NCBI GenBank assembly: GCA_025358355.1 | Contig: JANYJX010000049.1 | Location: 36,149-100,148, forward strand | Reading direction: 5' to 3' | Length of the DNA stretch: 64,000 nucleotides | Origin: Actinomycetes bacterium | GTDB lineage: Bacteria; Actinomycetota; Thermoleophilia; Gaiellales; Gaiellaceae | In this document: positions 1 to 9,325 of the stretch, one piece after another | How the letters are laid out: every line of letters begins with the position of its first letter | Position numbering within the stretch: position 1 is the stretch's first letter | Translations under genes and position numbers: made by a program | The notes under the pieces: model-generated | The model's input: only the letters and a program-made list of their open reading frames with translations | Database searches by the model: none | What the model was told of the DNA's origin: nothing

Positions 1-777
1 TCGGGCGACACGATCGCGATCGCCGAAGGCGCGTACTACGGGACGAGCGAGCTGTTCAAGCAACTCGCGCCGTGGGGCCTCCGCTACGTCGAGTTCGACC
101 AAACCGGCCCGCCGCCGGCCGACGCCACTCTCGTCTGGATCGAAGCGCCGGCGAACCCGATGCTGACAATGCCCGACTTCGAAGCCGCCGCCGCGCACCC
201 GGCGCCGGTCGTGTGCGACTCGACAATCGCGACGCCGCTCGGCATCCGCCCGCTCGAGCTCGGCTGCGACGTCGTGCTCCACTCGGCGACGAAGTACCTG
301 GGCGGCCACGACGATCTCATCGCCGGATCTTTGGCGACTCGGGACGACGACCTCCGCGAACGCCTCTGGCACACCCGCCGGCTCTTCGGACTAACACCGT
401 CCGCCGACACGGCATGGCTGCTCCACCGGGGGTTGAAGACGCTCGAAGTGCGTGTGATGCGCCAGGTCGCGACCGCGCACGAGATCGCCCGACGCCTCGA
501 AAGCCACCCCGCCGTCACGATCGTCCGCTATCCCGGTCTCGGCGGGATCGTCTCGTTCGATGTCACGGATGGCGCGGCCGCGCTGAAAGTCGAGACCTCA
601 GTCCAGCTGATCGAGAACGCGACGAGCCTCGGTAGCACGCGCTCGAAGATCGAGTCGCGCCACCGCTGGGAAGGCGACCGCTGCCCCAAAGGCCTCCTAC
701 GCCTGTCCGTCGGCCTCGAGGATCCAGAAGCAATCTGGGCCGACCTCGAGCAGGCGCTCGCCAGCCTCAAAGCGTAA
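1..777 (+). CDS. Cys/Met-metabolism PLP-dependent enzyme (cystathionine synthase/lyase type), 5' truncated
   Basis: The frame is open from base 1 and stops at TAA 775-777, so the N-terminal part lies outside the window. The visible 258 residues match the C-terminal part of the Cys/Met metabolism PLP enzyme family (fold type I). The motif SATKYLGGHDD near base 280 contains the lysine expected to bind PLP. Members catalyse gamma-replacement or elimination on homoserine esters or cystathionine (MetB, MetC, MetZ, MGL). The C-terminal LRLSVGLEDPEAIWADLEQAL is typical of the family end. Which reaction it performs cannot be told from this fragment. msrA follows 30 bp downstream on the same strand, a sulfur-amino-acid context. 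Confidence 0.88.
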   Translation, partial: SGDTIAIAEGAYYGTSELFKQLAPWGLRYVEFDQTGPPPADATLVWIEAPANPMLTMPDFEAAAAHPAPVVCDSTIATPLGIRPLELGCDVVLHSATKYLGGHDDLIAGSLATRDDDLRERLWHTRRLFGLTPSADTAWLLHRGLKTLEVRVMRQVATAHEIARRLESHPAVTIVRYPGLGGIVSFDVTDGAAALKVETSVQLIENATSLGSTRSKIESRHRWEGDRCPKGLLRLSVGLEDPEAIWADLEQALASLKA

Positions 778-807
778 CGCGAGAGCCCCTCGCGGTACCG
801 TAGGAGC

Positions 808-1458
808 ATGCTCTTCACACGCAAGGCCACAACCATGCTCGCGCCCGAGGACACGCTTCCCGGCCGCGAGACACCCATCCCCGTCGTCGAGCCGCACGTC
901 GTGCTCGGCACGTCGATCATCCCGCCGTTCCCCGCGGGAACCGAGAACGCGATCTTCGGCATGGGCTGCTTCTGGGGCGCCGAGCGCCTCTTCTGGAAGC
1001 TGCCGGACGTCTACACCACCGCTGTCGGCTACGCCGGCGGCACCACGCCGAACCCGACCTACGAGGAGGCGTGCTCGGGCCGAACCGGCCACACCGAAGC
1101 GGTGCTCGTCGTCTTCGACCCGTCCCTCATCTCGTACGACGAGCTGCTGAAGACGTTCTGGGAAGGGCACGACCCGACCCAGGGCATGCGGCAGGGGAAC
1201 GACGTCGGCTCGCAGTACCGCTCGGCTGTCTACTGGACGACCGACGCGCAACGGGACGCGGTACTCGCGTCGCGTGACCTCTACGAGCAGGAGCTGACCC
1301 GCGCGCGTCACGGTCAGATCTCGACCGAGACCGCACAGGCCGGCACCTTCTACTACGCCGAGAACTACCACCAGCAGTACCTCGCGCGGAACCCGAACGG
1401 CTATTGCGGGATCGGCGGCACCGGCGTCGCCTGCCCGATCGGGCTCAGCGTCTCGTAG
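808..1458 (+). CDS. msrA: Peptide-methionine (S)-S-oxide reductase MsrA
   Basis: 216 residues. GCFWG at residues 53-57 carries the nucleophilic Cys54 that reduces methionine-S-sulfoxide in proteins. Downstream blocks typical of MsrA are present: YAGG, GHTEAV, HDPTQ, QYRSAVY and YHQQYL. Two cysteines in the C-terminal segment ([14 protein letters not shown]) are candidate resolving residues recycled by thioredoxin. The enzyme is cytosolic, since no signal peptide is seen. An AGGAG ribosome site lies just before ATG 808. The roughly 45 residues before the GCFWG strand are normal for longer MsrA forms. Its TAG stop abuts the stop of the convergent permease gene. Confidence 0.96.
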   Translation: MLFTRKATTMLAPEDTLPGRETPIPVVEPHVVLGTSIIPPFPAGTENAIFGMGCFWGAERLFWKLPDVYTTAVGYAGGTTPNPTYEEACSGRTGHTEAVLVVFDPSLISYDELLKTFWEGHDPTQGMRQGNDVGSQYRSAVYWTTDAQRDAVLASRDLYEQELTRARHGQISTETAQAGTFYYAENYHQQYLARNPNGYCGIGGTGVACPIGLSVS

Positions 1459-2292
1459 CTACGCGGACTGTGAAGACTGGGCGGCGGCGGCAGCAGCACG
1501 AACCGCCGTCGCTCCGTCTCCATCGCTCGTCAGTCGCTGCGACACCCACACCGGAACCACCGTGAGCAAGATCACGACGCACGCGATCACGTTCACGATC
1601 GGCAGCTGCTGGCCCTGGCGCAGGTTGTTCAGGATGAAGATCGGAAGCGTCGTGCCGCCGGCGGTGAACGTCGTCACGATCACCTCGTCGAACGACAAGG
1701 CGAACGCGAGCAAGCCGCCGGCAACCAAGGCAGTCGAGATCAGCGGCCACGTCACGTAGCGAAACGTCTGCCAGCCGTCGGCGCCAAGATCCATCGACGC
1801 CTCGATCAGCGACGGGCTCGTCCGCCGCAGCCGCGCGATTACGTTGTTGTAGACGACGACCACGCAGAACGTCGAGTGCCCGATCACGATCGTCCACATC
1901 GTCAGCTGCACACCGGCGAACGAGAACGCCGAGCTCAGCGCCATGCCGGTGATGATTCCCGGCAGCGCGATCGGCAGCAGGAACAGGAGCGAGACGGACT
2001 CACGACCAAAGAAGCGGAAGCGGTGGACGGCGAAGGCGGCCATCGTCCCGAGCGCGAGCGCGACGCCGGTCGCGAGTAGCCCAACCTTGACGGAGAGCCA
2101 CAGAGCATCCCGCACCTGCGAGTCGTGCCACGCCATGCTGAACCAGTGGAACGTCAAGTGCGAGATCGGCCAGCTCTGGATTTGGGAGCCGTTGAACGCG
2201 TAGAGCCCGATCACCACGAGCGGGATCCAGAGGAACGCGACGATCAGCCACGTCCAAACTTTCAGCCCGGCACGTGTGGCGCGCGTCTCCAT
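1459..2292 (-). CDS. potC: ABC transporter permease, spermidine/putrescine type (PotC-like)
   Basis: 277 residues with about six hydrophobic segments and the binding-protein-dependent permease fold. The block EASMDLGADGWQTFRYVTWP is the EAA loop that docks on the ATPase. Similarity is to PotC/YdcV permeases of the polyamine/opine/phosphate class. It is the last gene of a potA-potD-potB-potC run and overlaps the potB-like stop by one base (TGATG), implying translational coupling. Together these proteins should import a polyamine or related amine at the cytoplasmic membrane. The exact substrate is inferred only from the neighbouring GABA aminotransferase. Confidence 0.9.
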   Translation of the reverse strand: METRATRAGLKVWTWLIVAFLWIPLVVIGLYAFNGSQIQSWPISHLTFHWFSMAWHDSQVRDALWLSVKVGLLATGVALALGTMAAFAVHRFRFFGRESVSLLFLLPIALPGIITGMALSSAFSFAGVQLTMWTIVIGHSTFCVVVVYNNVIARLRRTSPSLIEASMDLGADGWQTFRYVTWPLISTALVAGGLLAFALSFDEVIVTTFTAGGTTLPIFILNNLRQGQQLPIVNVIACVVILLTVVPVWVSQRLTSDGDGATAVRAAAAAAQSSQSA

Positions 2293-3206
2293 CAGACGGC
2301 CTCGAACGCGCCCAGGCGGCGCGCGATCGCGAGGTAGACACCCATCACGCCGATCGGCACGACCGCGAAAGCCGCCGCGAACGCGAGGTTCGTCGAGCTG
2401 TTCTCGTAGACGATGTTCCCGATCAGCAGCGAGCCCGGGCCACCGACGAGCAACGGCGTGATGTAGTCGCCGAGCGTCAGCGAGAAGGTGAAGATCGAGC
2501 CGGCGACGATCGCCGGGAACACCAGAGGCAGCAGCACGCTACGGAACGTCCGCGGCCCTCGCGCGCCGAGATCAGCAGATGCCTCGAAGAAGTTCCCCGG
2601 CACGCGCTCGATCGCGGTGTAGATCGGCAGGATCATGAACGGCAGCCACACGTAGCTGAACACGATCCACATCGCCCAGTTCGTATAGGCGAGATGCGTG
2701 TCGGGCAGGCCGAGCCCGTTGAGCAGCCAGTTCAGCGGCCCGGTCTTCGAGAGGATCGTCGTCCACGAGTAGATGCGCACGAGGTAGCTCGACCACAGCG
2801 GCAGGAGGATCAGGACGAACAGCAGTGAGCGCATCCGGCGGGTGGCGAGCCGTGCCATGTAGTACGCGATCGGGAACGCGAGGACGGCATCGGTCACCGT
2901 CACGGCCGCCGCGATCAGGACGGTGCGAATCGCGATCCGCAGGTAGGTCGGGTCGCTGAGGCTGAAGATCGCGCGGAACTGCGTCAGCGACCACGAGTGG
3001 ATGACCTTCGCGGTGAACGCGTCGGAGCTCCAGAACGCCGACGCGAGCAGCGCGCCGAGCGACGTCACGTACACGAGCCCGAACGCAGCGACCGGAGGCA
3101 GCAGCAGCGCGAGCAGCTTCAGCCACGGCCGCCGCCAAAACGCGGCCGACAGGCGAAGGCGGGCCCCCCGCAGGGAGCCCGCCGACGTTCTCGCCTCTAC
3201 GTCCAA
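2292..3206 (-). CDS. potB: ABC transporter permease, spermidine/putrescine type (PotB-like)
   Basis: 304 residues. A basic N-terminus precedes a first membrane span at about residues 33-55, followed by five further spans. The EAA loop reads EASADLGARGPRTFRSVLLP, as in PotB/YdcU permeases. It pairs with the downstream permease, whose start codon overlaps this stop, and lies 3 bp after the binding-protein gene. It should form the heteromeric membrane channel of the importer. Translation coupling and shared strand place it in the same transcript as the ATPase and aminotransferase genes. Confidence 0.9.
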   Translation of the reverse strand: MDVEARTSAGSLRGARLRLSAAFWRRPWLKLLALLLPPVAAFGLVYVTSLGALLASAFWSSDAFTAKVIHSWSLTQFRAIFSLSDPTYLRIAIRTVLIAAAVTVTDAVLAFPIAYYMARLATRRMRSLLFVLILLPLWSSYLVRIYSWTTILSKTGPLNWLLNGLGLPDTHLAYTNWAMWIVFSYVWLPFMILPIYTAIERVPGNFFEASADLGARGPRTFRSVLLPLVFPAIVAGSIFTFSLTLGDYITPLLVGGPGSLLIGNIVYENSSTNLAFAAAFAVVPIGVMGVYLAIARRLGAFEAV

Positions 3207-3209
3207 CCG

Positions 3210-4388
3210 CTAGCCGGTGATTCCGGCCCAGGCGTTGTTCCACGCCTGGATATCCATGCAGTCCTTGCGACCGCCAAAGCCGCAGTCCGCAACCGGCGAC
3301 TTCCAGAAGCGAATCGACTTCGAGTACGACGCAGGAGCGTCCAGGTGGTACTGGGAGCACAGCCCCTTCGAGATCTTGTTCATGAACGGGCAGGCCTTCG
3401 GGTTGGCCGGTGTCTCACCGAACACGTACGCCTGCTGCGCCTGCACCCGCGGCGTGCTCACGTACGCCATCCACATGTAGGCGCAGTTCGGGTGCGCGGC
3501 CTTCTTACCGAGCATCCAGGTGTCGGCCCAGCCGGTGACGCCTTCCTTGGGAATGATCTCCTTGACGGGGACGGGCACCTTCGCCCCTTGGAGCGCAAGC
3601 GTCTGGTACGGCCACGTTGCGCCGATCGTCGCATCGCCCGACGCGAAGTCCTTGATCTCGTCGGCGGGGTAGACCCAGTAGCGCTTGAGCAGGCCCTTCT
3701 GCTTCTTGAGAAGCGCGACGACCACGGCGAATTGCGGCTTCGTCAGCTCGTACGGATCCTTGATCCCGAGCGCCGGCTGCGACTTCTGCAGGTACAGCGC
3801 CGCGTCCGCGATCTGGATCGGGTTGTTCGGCACCGTGATCTGGCCCTTGTACTTCGCGCTGTAGATGGCGGCCCAACTCGTCGGTGCCGGCTTGATCTTC
3901 TTCGTGTTGTAGAGCAGCGTGTTCGGGCCCCACTGGACCGAGATGCCGTAGTGCACGCCCTTCACCGTGTTGTGCGGCGGCGCCTTGAACGCGGGCAGGA
4001 AGTCCTTCCAGCTCGGGACAAGGTTGACGTTGACCGGCGCGACATCACCGGCGTAGATCAGCCTGAGGCTCGCGTCGCCGGAAGCTGAAACGAGGTCGTA
4101 CTGACCGCCGCCACCGCCACCGCCACCATGCATCAGATTGAACATCTCGTTCGACGAGCCCGCGTCCTTGCGCGTGATCTTGCAGCCCGTCGTCTTCTCG
4201 AACTTGGCTGCAAAGCTCTTGTCGGAGTACGCGGCCCACTCGACGAGGCTCAGCGCCCCCTCACCTTTGCCGATCGACGTTGGCAGCCCCGAGCTCTTCG
4301 AGACGCCTACTGCCGGTACGACCAGGGCTCCTACAAGAGCGACGAGCGCCAAGAGAACCAGGTGCCGGCCGCGAATGCGCTTTCTCAC
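3210..4388 (-). CDS. potD: Extracellular solute-binding protein of polyamine-type ABC importer (PotD-like)
   Basis: 392 residues starting at GTG 4388, which overlaps the ATPase stop (GTGA). A basic N-terminus and a hydrophobic segment (residues about 9-29) form a signal peptide. No lipobox cysteine follows it, so anchoring is unclear. The mature part has the PotD/PotF-like periplasmic-binding fold ([20 protein letters not shown], later [10 protein letters not shown] and [15 protein letters not shown]). It should capture the amine outside the membrane and deliver it to the two permeases. Unusual: a run of eight glycines after NLMHG near bases 4107-4130, in a surface loop of the first lobe. Several cysteines near the C-terminus may form disulfides. 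Confidence 0.88.
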   Translation of the reverse strand: MRKRIRGRHLVLLALVALVGALVVPAVGVSKSSGLPTSIGKGEGALSLVEWAAYSDKSFAAKFEKTTGCKITRKDAGSSNEMFNLMHGGGGGGGGQYDLVSASGDASLRLIYAGDVAPVNVNLVPSWKDFLPAFKAPPHNTVKGVHYGISVQWGPNTLLYNTKKIKPAPTSWAAIYSAKYKGQITVPNNPIQIADAALYLQKSQPALGIKDPYELTKPQFAVVVALLKKQKGLLKRYWVYPADEIKDFASGDATIGATWPYQTLALQGAKVPVPVKEIIPKEGVTGWADTWMLGKKAAHPNCAYMWMAYVSTPRVQAQQAYVFGETPANPKACPFMNKISKGLCSQYHLDAPASYSKSIRFWKSPVADCGFGGRKDCMDIQAWNNAWAGITG

Positions 4389-5389
4389 GTTCCCTCCTTG
4401 ATTGCGAACTCTGCGACCCGGCTCCAGGCGAGCCGGACACGCCTTCCCTCCATCTCGTGCACGTCACTCGACGACGTCTCGAGGTTCTGCTGCACCACCG
4501 CGAGCTCACCGCCCGCGTCGAGGACGCAAACGTACCGCGTGATCGCGCCGAGGTATACGGCAGCGCGGATCACCGCGGGCTCGCCGTCGGTCGCCTCGAC
4601 CGGCAGCAGCCTGATCTTCTCGGGCCGGATCGTGACGCGTCGCCCGTCGCGGTCGATCACGTTCGATGTGCCGACGAAGCCGGCGACGAACTCGGTGCTC
4701 GGATGCTCGTAGACCTCGGCCGGCGTGCCGACCTGCTCGATCTTCCCTTTGTTGAAGACGGCGATCCGGTTGCTCATCGTTAGCGCCTCGTCCTGATCGT
4801 GCGTGACGTAGATGAACGTCATGCCAAGCTCCTGCTGGATCCGCTTGAGCTCGATCTGAAGCTCCTGGCGCAGCTTCAGGTCGAGCGCGCCGAGCGGCTC
4901 GTCGAGGAGAAGCGCTTGCGGCCGATTGATGATCGCGCGGGCGAGCGCAACGCGTTGGCGCTGACCGCCGGAGAGCTGACTCGGCTTCCTATCGCCGTGC
5001 GTGTCGAGTTGCACCATCGAGAGCACCTCGACGGCACGCCGCCGGCGCTCGTCGCGCGAGTACTTCCCCCCAACGCGCAGCCCGTACTCCACGTTCTCGC
5101 GAACAGTCATGTGGGGGAAGAGCGCGTAGTCCTGAAAGACCGTGTTGACGTCGCGCTCGTACGGCGGCAGGCTCGAGACATCCTTCCCCTGCAGCTGGAT
5201 AGTGCCGCCGTCCGGCCGCTCGAACCCGGCGATCAGGCGCAACGTCGTCGTCTTGCCCGAGCCTGACGGGCCGAGCAACGTGAAGAACTCACCACGCGCG
5301 ATCTCGAGGTCGACACCATCGACCGCCCACACCTCCCCGTAGCTCTTGCGCAGCCCCGAGACGCTGACGTCGGGCGCGTCGTCAGGCAC
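4385..5389 (-). CDS. potA: ABC transporter ATP-binding protein, polyamine-type (PotA-like)
   Basis: 334 residues. Walker [10 protein letters not shown] lies near residue 40, the Q-loop is [10 protein letters not shown], the signature is [14 protein letters not shown], Walker B is [11 protein letters not shown] and the switch histidine is in [12 protein letters not shown]-terminal TOBE-like region ([10 protein letters not shown] onward) is typical of PotA/MalK-type subunits. It energises the importer encoded by the three following genes. Its start overlaps the aminotransferase gene by 8 nt and its stop overlaps the binding-protein GTG by 4 nt, so five genes are linked gabT-potA-potD-potB-potC. 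Confidence 0.93.
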   Translation of the reverse strand: MPDDAPDVSVSGLRKSYGEVWAVDGVDLEIARGEFFTLLGPSGSGKTTTLRLIAGFERPDGGTIQLQGKDVSSLPPYERDVNTVFQDYALFPHMTVRENVEYGLRVGGKYSRDERRRRAVEVLSMVQLDTHGDRKPSQLSGGQRQRVALARAIINRPQALLLDEPLGALDLKLRQELQIELKRIQQELGMTFIYVTHDQDEALTMSNRIAVFNKGKIEQVGTPAEVYEHPSTEFVAGFVGTSNVIDRDGRRVTIRPEKIRLLPVEATDGEPAVIRAAVYLGAITRYVCVLDAGGELAVVQQNLETSSSDVHEMEGRRVRLAWSRVAEFAIKEGT

Positions 5390-6659
5390 TGCTGGCGAGC
5401 GCCTTCTCGAGAATCGCCATGCCTTCGTCGAGGTCGGTGTCGGCGATCGTCAGTGGCGGTAGCAAGCGGATCACGTTCCCGTAGATGCCGCACGCGAGCA
5501 ACAGCAGGCCGTTGTCGAACGCGGCCGAGACGACTGCTGCGGCGCGTTCGGGCGTGCGATCGGCGAACTCGAACGCGAGCATCGGGCCGATTCCGCGGAC
5601 TTCGCCGATCGAGGCGTGGTGCGCGGCGATGGCGTCGAGCCGCGGGCGCAACGTCTCGCCGAGCGCGGTCGCCGCCGCGAGAAATTCTGGCTGCGCAACC
5701 GCGTCGAGCACGGCCAGCGCCGCCGCGCACGAGAGCGGATTCCCGCCAAACGTCCCGCCGAGACCTCCCGGCGGAACCGCGTCCATCACCTCAGCGCGCC
5801 CCGTCACGCCAGCGAGCGGCAACCCACCGCCGAGCGATTTGCCGGAGACGAGCAGATCGGGCTGGACACCGTCGTAGTGCTCGATAGCCCACACCTTGCC
5901 CGTGCGGCCGACGCCGGACTGCACCTCGTCGTCGACGGAGAGAATCCCGTGCTTCGCGCACAGCTCGTGCAGGCGCGCCGGGAAGTCGGGCGGCATGACG
6001 ACGAAGCCGCCCTCGCCCTGCACAGGCTCGAGCACCACGCACGCGACCGACTCGGGATCGACGTCTCCCTTGAACAGATGCTCCAGCGCAGCGATCGCCT
6101 GGGTCGACGAGATGCCGCGATATGGATACGGCGCCGGTGTTCGGTAGACCTCGGGCGCGAACGGGCCGAAGCCGGCTTTGTACGGCTTCACCTTGCTGGT
6201 CATCGTCATGGTCAGCAGCGTCCGGCCGTGGAAGGCGTTGTCGAAGACGACGACCGCAGGGCGCCCGGTCGCGACACGCGCGATCTTGACCGCGTTCTCG
6301 ATCCCTTCCGCGCCCGAGTTGACGAGTACCGAACGTTGGTCGGTCCCAGCGCACGGCGAGAGCTCGGCCAGCCGCCGGCACACCTCGACGTACGACTCGT
6401 ACGTCCCGACCATGAAGCACTGGTGCAGGAAGCGATCGGCCTGCTCGTGAATCGCCGCGACGACCGGCGCGAAACCGTGGCCCGTGTTCTGGCAGCCGAT
6501 GCCGCCGGCGAAGTCGATGAAGCTCCGACCCTCGACGTCGGTGACGCGCGCGCCTTGGGCCTGCGCGACGACGAGCTTCGGGGTCGAGACACCGCGCGCG
6601 ACAAAGCGGCCGCGGTCCGCGGTGACCCGCTCCGTGGCGGACTGCTGGGTCACGGACAC
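5382..6659 (-). CDS. gabT: Class III aminotransferase, probably 4-aminobutyrate aminotransferase
   Basis: 425 residues from GTG 6659, chosen because GGAAGA sits 7 nt upstream; a second GTG at 6653 has poorer spacing. Family blocks are clear: [64 protein letters not shown], and [11 protein letters not shown] with the PLP lysine. It should transfer the amino group of GABA (or another omega-amino acid) to 2-oxoglutarate. Leading an importer operon of polyamine type, it probably acts on products of putrescine breakdown. A divergent PucR regulator lies 141 bp away and may control it. Ornithine or diaminobutyrate specificity is possible but less likely from the motifs. Confidence 0.88.
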   Translation of the reverse strand: MSVTQQSATERVTADRGRFVARGVSTPKLVVAQAQGARVTDVEGRSFIDFAGGIGCQNTGHGFAPVVAAIHEQADRFLHQCFMVGTYESYVEVCRRLAELSPCAGTDQRSVLVNSGAEGIENAVKIARVATGRPAVVVFDNAFHGRTLLTMTMTSKVKPYKAGFGPFAPEVYRTPAPYPYRGISSTQAIAALEHLFKGDVDPESVACVVLEPVQGEGGFVVMPPDFPARLHELCAKHGILSVDDEVQSGVGRTGKVWAIEHYDGVQPDLLVSGKSLGGGLPLAGVTGRAEVMDAVPPGGLGGTFGGNPLSCAAALAVLDAVAQPEFLAAATALGETLRPRLDAIAAHHASIGEVRGIGPMLAFEFADRTPERAAAVVSAAFDNGLLLLACGIYGNVIRLLPPLTIADTDLDEGMAILEKALASSA

Positions 6660-6800
6660 GCGGTGATCTTCCGTCTTGCGGGCCTGTGGGTCAATGGACC
6701 CGGCGGCAAGGCACTTCCCAGGAACTTGGCCAGTGTGTACAAACCCTGGCATGCGAACTCGCGAAATCGCCCGATCCCTGGACGAGGAGTCCAACCCCGG
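6660..6800. promoter_or_regulatory. Divergent intergenic region between gabT operon and pucR-type regulator
   Basis: These 141 bp must hold the promoters of two divergent units. Short dyad elements are visible around TTCCCAGGAA and the palindromic core TGTACA within CCAGTGTGTACAAACCCTGG. GAGGAG about 11 nt before ATG 6801 is the ribosome site of the regulator. PucR proteins commonly bind such divergent regions, so this is the likely operator, but no consensus can be assigned by eye. Confidence 0.4.
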
Positions 6801-8249
6801 ATGCTGACCGTCCGCGACATCCTCGAGCTGCCGAGCCTCGGTCTGACGCTGGCCGCCGGCGCCGACTCGCTCGACCGCGAGGTGACCTGGATCCACGTCT
6901 CGGAGCTCTCCGACCCGACGCCGTGGCTCGAAGGCGGCGAGCTGCTCGTGACGACCGGCATCGGGATCGGCGAATCGGCGGCGGGGCGGCGTGCGTATCT
7001 CCGGCGGCTCGCGGAGCACGGGCTTGCCGGCCTCGCGTTCGGTATCGGCTTCGGCCACGACTCGGTGCCGCGACAGCTCGTCGACGAAGCGGCGCGGCTC
7101 GGCTTCCCAATCCTCGTCGTCCCGTACGAGCTGCCGTTCATCGCGATCACGAAAGCCGGAGCTACGTCGCTGGCGAATGAGCGACTCGGCCGGCTGGAGC
7201 ACGCGCTCGTCGTCCATGAGCAGCTCTCCGCAACGGTGCTCGAAGGCCGCGGCGTGCAGGCCCTTCTCGCCGTGTTGTGCGAGCACGTCGGCTGCAGTGC
7301 ACGGCTCGTCGACGAGAGCGGTTGCGTGCTTGGCGAACGTCATGGCACGCGGCGGCTCGACTTCGACGACGACGCGCTCGAGCTGCCGGTGGTCGTCGGT
7401 GGCGAGACCGCTCGGCTGACCATCGCATCCGACGCAGCGCTGACCGAAGAGGACAGCCTCGTCCTGCACCATGCGCGAACGGCTCTCGCTTTCGAGCTCT
7501 CGCGGCGGCGCGCTGTGTCGTCGGCCGAGCTCCGGCTTGCCGGCGACCTGATTGACGACCTGCTCAACGACCGGCTCGATGAGCGCGAGATCACGCGCCG
7601 GCTCGTCGCGTTCGGCCTCGACCCGGACCGGACCTACGCGGGCCTGCTGATCGCCGGCGCGGAGGGCGAGCCGGCCGAGACGACTCGCGTGGCAGCGGCG
7701 CGCGAGATCGAGTCGCGCGGCGAGGTGCACCTCTCGGCCGCAAGGCGGGAGCGGGCAGCGTTCCTGGTCGTGGCTGACGACGAAGCCGCGGCGCGCGAGT
7801 TGGCCGAGGCAATCGTCGAGCGGCTCGGCGACGCGCGAGCCGGAGTCGGCAGGCCGGCCGCTGGGCGCGGTCTCGGCAAGAGTCTGCTCGAAGCACGGGC
7901 CGCGCTCAACGGCGGCGCCGGGCCGGTTGCGACGTATCGCGACCTCGGCTCGCTCGAGCTTCTGCTCGGCCTTCCCGGCGCGGCGCTCGAAGCGTTCGTC
8001 GATCGAGTGCTCGGCGCCGCTGCCGGTCGCGAACGCCTTGTCGAGTCACTGACTGCCCTGCTCGATTCGGGCTGCCGCTGGAGCGAAGCAGCCGCGACCC
8101 TCGGCATCCACCGTCATACGCTGCGCTACCGCATGGAGCAGCTCCGCAAGCAGACCGGCCGGCACCCCGACGACCCCGCGCAGCGGATGGAGCTGTGGCT
8201 CGCGATCCGCGCACGCGAAGCGCTCGAAGCTCACGACACCGCGAGGTAG
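6801..8249 (+). CDS. PucR-family transcriptional regulator
   Basis: 482 residues from ATG 6801. The N-terminal PucR domain begins MLTVRDILELPSLGLTLAAG and continues through WLEGGELLVTTGIGIG. A middle GGDEF-like region follows from about residue 230. The C-terminus is the PucR helix-turn-helix, with WSEAAATLGIHRHTLRYRMEQL near residues 432-453. Such regulators respond to purine or amine metabolites and often activate aminotransferase genes; some GABA regulators belong here. Divergence from the gabT/pot operon makes it the probable local regulator. The frame is open far upstream, but homology and the ribosome site begin at 6801. The inducer is not deducible. Confidence 0.9.
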   Translation: MLTVRDILELPSLGLTLAAGADSLDREVTWIHVSELSDPTPWLEGGELLVTTGIGIGESAAGRRAYLRRLAEHGLAGLAFGIGFGHDSVPRQLVDEAARLGFPILVVPYELPFIAITKAGATSLANERLGRLEHALVVHEQLSATVLEGRGVQALLAVLCEHVGCSARLVDESGCVLGERHGTRRLDFDDDALELPVVVGGETARLTIASDAALTEEDSLVLHHARTALAFELSRRRAVSSAELRLAGDLIDDLLNDRLDEREITRRLVAFGLDPDRTYAGLLIAGAEGEPAETTRVAAAREIESRGEVHLSAARRERAAFLVVADDEAAARELAEAIVERLGDARAGVGRPAAGRGLGKSLLEARAALNGGAGPVATYRDLGSLELLLGLPGAALEAFVDRVLGAAAGRERLVESLTALLDSGCRWSEAAATLGIHRHTLRYRMEQLRKQTGRHPDDPAQRMELWLAIRAREALEAHDTAR

Positions 8250-8286
8250 AGCGAACCGCCTTGAGGCTGCGCCATAGGATCCGCCC

Positions 8287-9199
8287 GTGACGACGATCGA
8301 GACAATCCCCGCGATGGTTCGAGGTGCTCGACGGCCGGTTCGACACCTGCCACGGCGACCAACGGATCGAGCGCCTCTAGTCCGGCTGCCGCTGGGCCGA
8401 GGTGCCGGTGTACGTCGCGTCTGACCGCTACCTCGTCTAGAGCGACATCCCGAACGACCGCATGCTGCGTTGGGACGAGACGACCGGCGCGGTGGGTGTG
8501 TTCCGCCAGCCGGCTGGCTACGCGAATGGCGGCACGCCCACCGCGCAGGGCCGGCTGATCTCGTGCGAGCACGGGAACCAGCGCGTCTCGCGAACGGAGC
8601 ACGACGGCTCGATCACGACGATCGCCGACCGCGTCCACGGGAAACGGCTGAACAGCCCAAACGACGCCGTCGTCCATTCCGACGGCTCGATCTGGTTCAC
8701 CGACCTGTGCCTCGGAATCGACAGCGACTACGAAGGGCACCGGGGCGGAGAGCGAGACGGTCTCGTGCAACGTGTACCGAGTCGACGCGACAACCGGCGA
8801 CTGCCGGATCGTCGCCGATGAGTTCGATCGACCGAACGGGCTCGCCTTCTCGCTCGACGAGAGCGAGCCGTACATCGCCGACACGCGCGCGAACCACATC
8901 CGCGTCTTCGGCGTGGCCGACGGCGCCCTCACGGCAGGGCGCATCATCGCCAGCGGTTCCGTCGGCGGTTTCGACGGCGTTCGGTTCGACACGCAGGGAC
9001 GCGTGTGGGTCGCCGCCGGCGACGGCGTTCACTGCTTCGATCCCGACGGGACGCTGATCGGCAAGCCGCACATTCCTGAGGCGACGTCGAACCTCGTGTT
9101 CGGCGGCCCGAAGCGGAACCGGCTGTTCGTGACCGCGACGACGTCGGCTACTCGCTGTTCACCACGGTGAATGGAGCCCGCGCGCCCTGGCAGCTCTAG
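8287..9199 (+). pseudogene. Decayed SMP-30/gluconolactonase-family gene
   Basis: The conceptual product follows the SMP-30/gluconolactonase family (six-bladed propeller lactonase) across its length: FEVLDGRFDTCHGD, SGCRWAEVPVYV, SDIPNDRMLRWDE, LNSPNDAVVHSDGSIWFTD, NVYRVDATTGDCRIVADEFDRPNGLAFS, GRVWVAAGDGVHCFDPDG. The frame is broken repeatedly. TAG codons interrupt it at 8378-8380 and 8438-8440, the latter where a Trp is expected. A shift lies before 8315, a +1 shift sits in the G-run near 8740-8746, and another lies near 9145, after which the C-terminus ends at TAG 9197-9199. Five lesions argue for real decay. The fragments 8462-8821 and 8772-9170 remain open but are unlikely to be functional. 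Confidence 0.88.
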
Positions 9200-9239
9200 G
9201 AGCCGTGGGCCGTTCTCGCGTCTACGATTGGGGCGGCCC

Positions 9240-9312
9240 GCCGGAGTAGCTCAGCTGGTAGAGCACCGCTCTTGTAAAGCGGGGGTCAGGGGTTCGAGTC
9301 CCCTCTCCGGCT
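9240..9312 (+). tRNA. tRNA-Thr, anticodon TGT
   Basis: Cloverleaf read directly. The acceptor stem GCCGGAG (9240-9246) pairs perfectly with CTCCGGC (9305-9311), followed by discriminator T. The D arm contains GCTCAGCTGGTAGAGC. The anticodon stem is CCGCT/AGCGG with loop CTTGTAA, giving anticodon TGT (Thr, ACA codons). The T arm is CAGGGGTTCGAGTCCCCT. CCA is not encoded. No integrase or duplicated tRNA end was seen nearby, so there is no sign of use as an attachment site. Confidence 0.96.
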
Positions 9313-9325
9313 TCTCGCGTCTCGG

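Noticed and set aside
778..794. Short inverted repeat CGCGAG-N5-CTCGCG between the PLP-enzyme gene and msrA as a terminator
   Set aside because: Only a 6-bp stem with no T-tract and directly abutting the msrA ribosome site; too weak to call.
5616..6800. Long open frame upstream of and continuous with the PucR regulator
   Set aside because: It is antisense to gabT, has Arg-rich shadow composition and no homology; the regulator starts at 6801.
6660..7730. Long N-terminal extension of the gabT frame
   Set aside because: It is antisense to the PucR gene; homology and ribosome site begin at GTG 6659.
8378..8440. Amber stop-codon recoding in the SMP-30-like gene
   Set aside because: Frameshifts also break the gene and other genes in the window end normally in TAG, so decay is simpler.
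9240..9312. tRNA-Thr as an integration site of a mobile element
   Set aside because: No integrase, transposase or duplicated tRNA 3' end was seen within the window.
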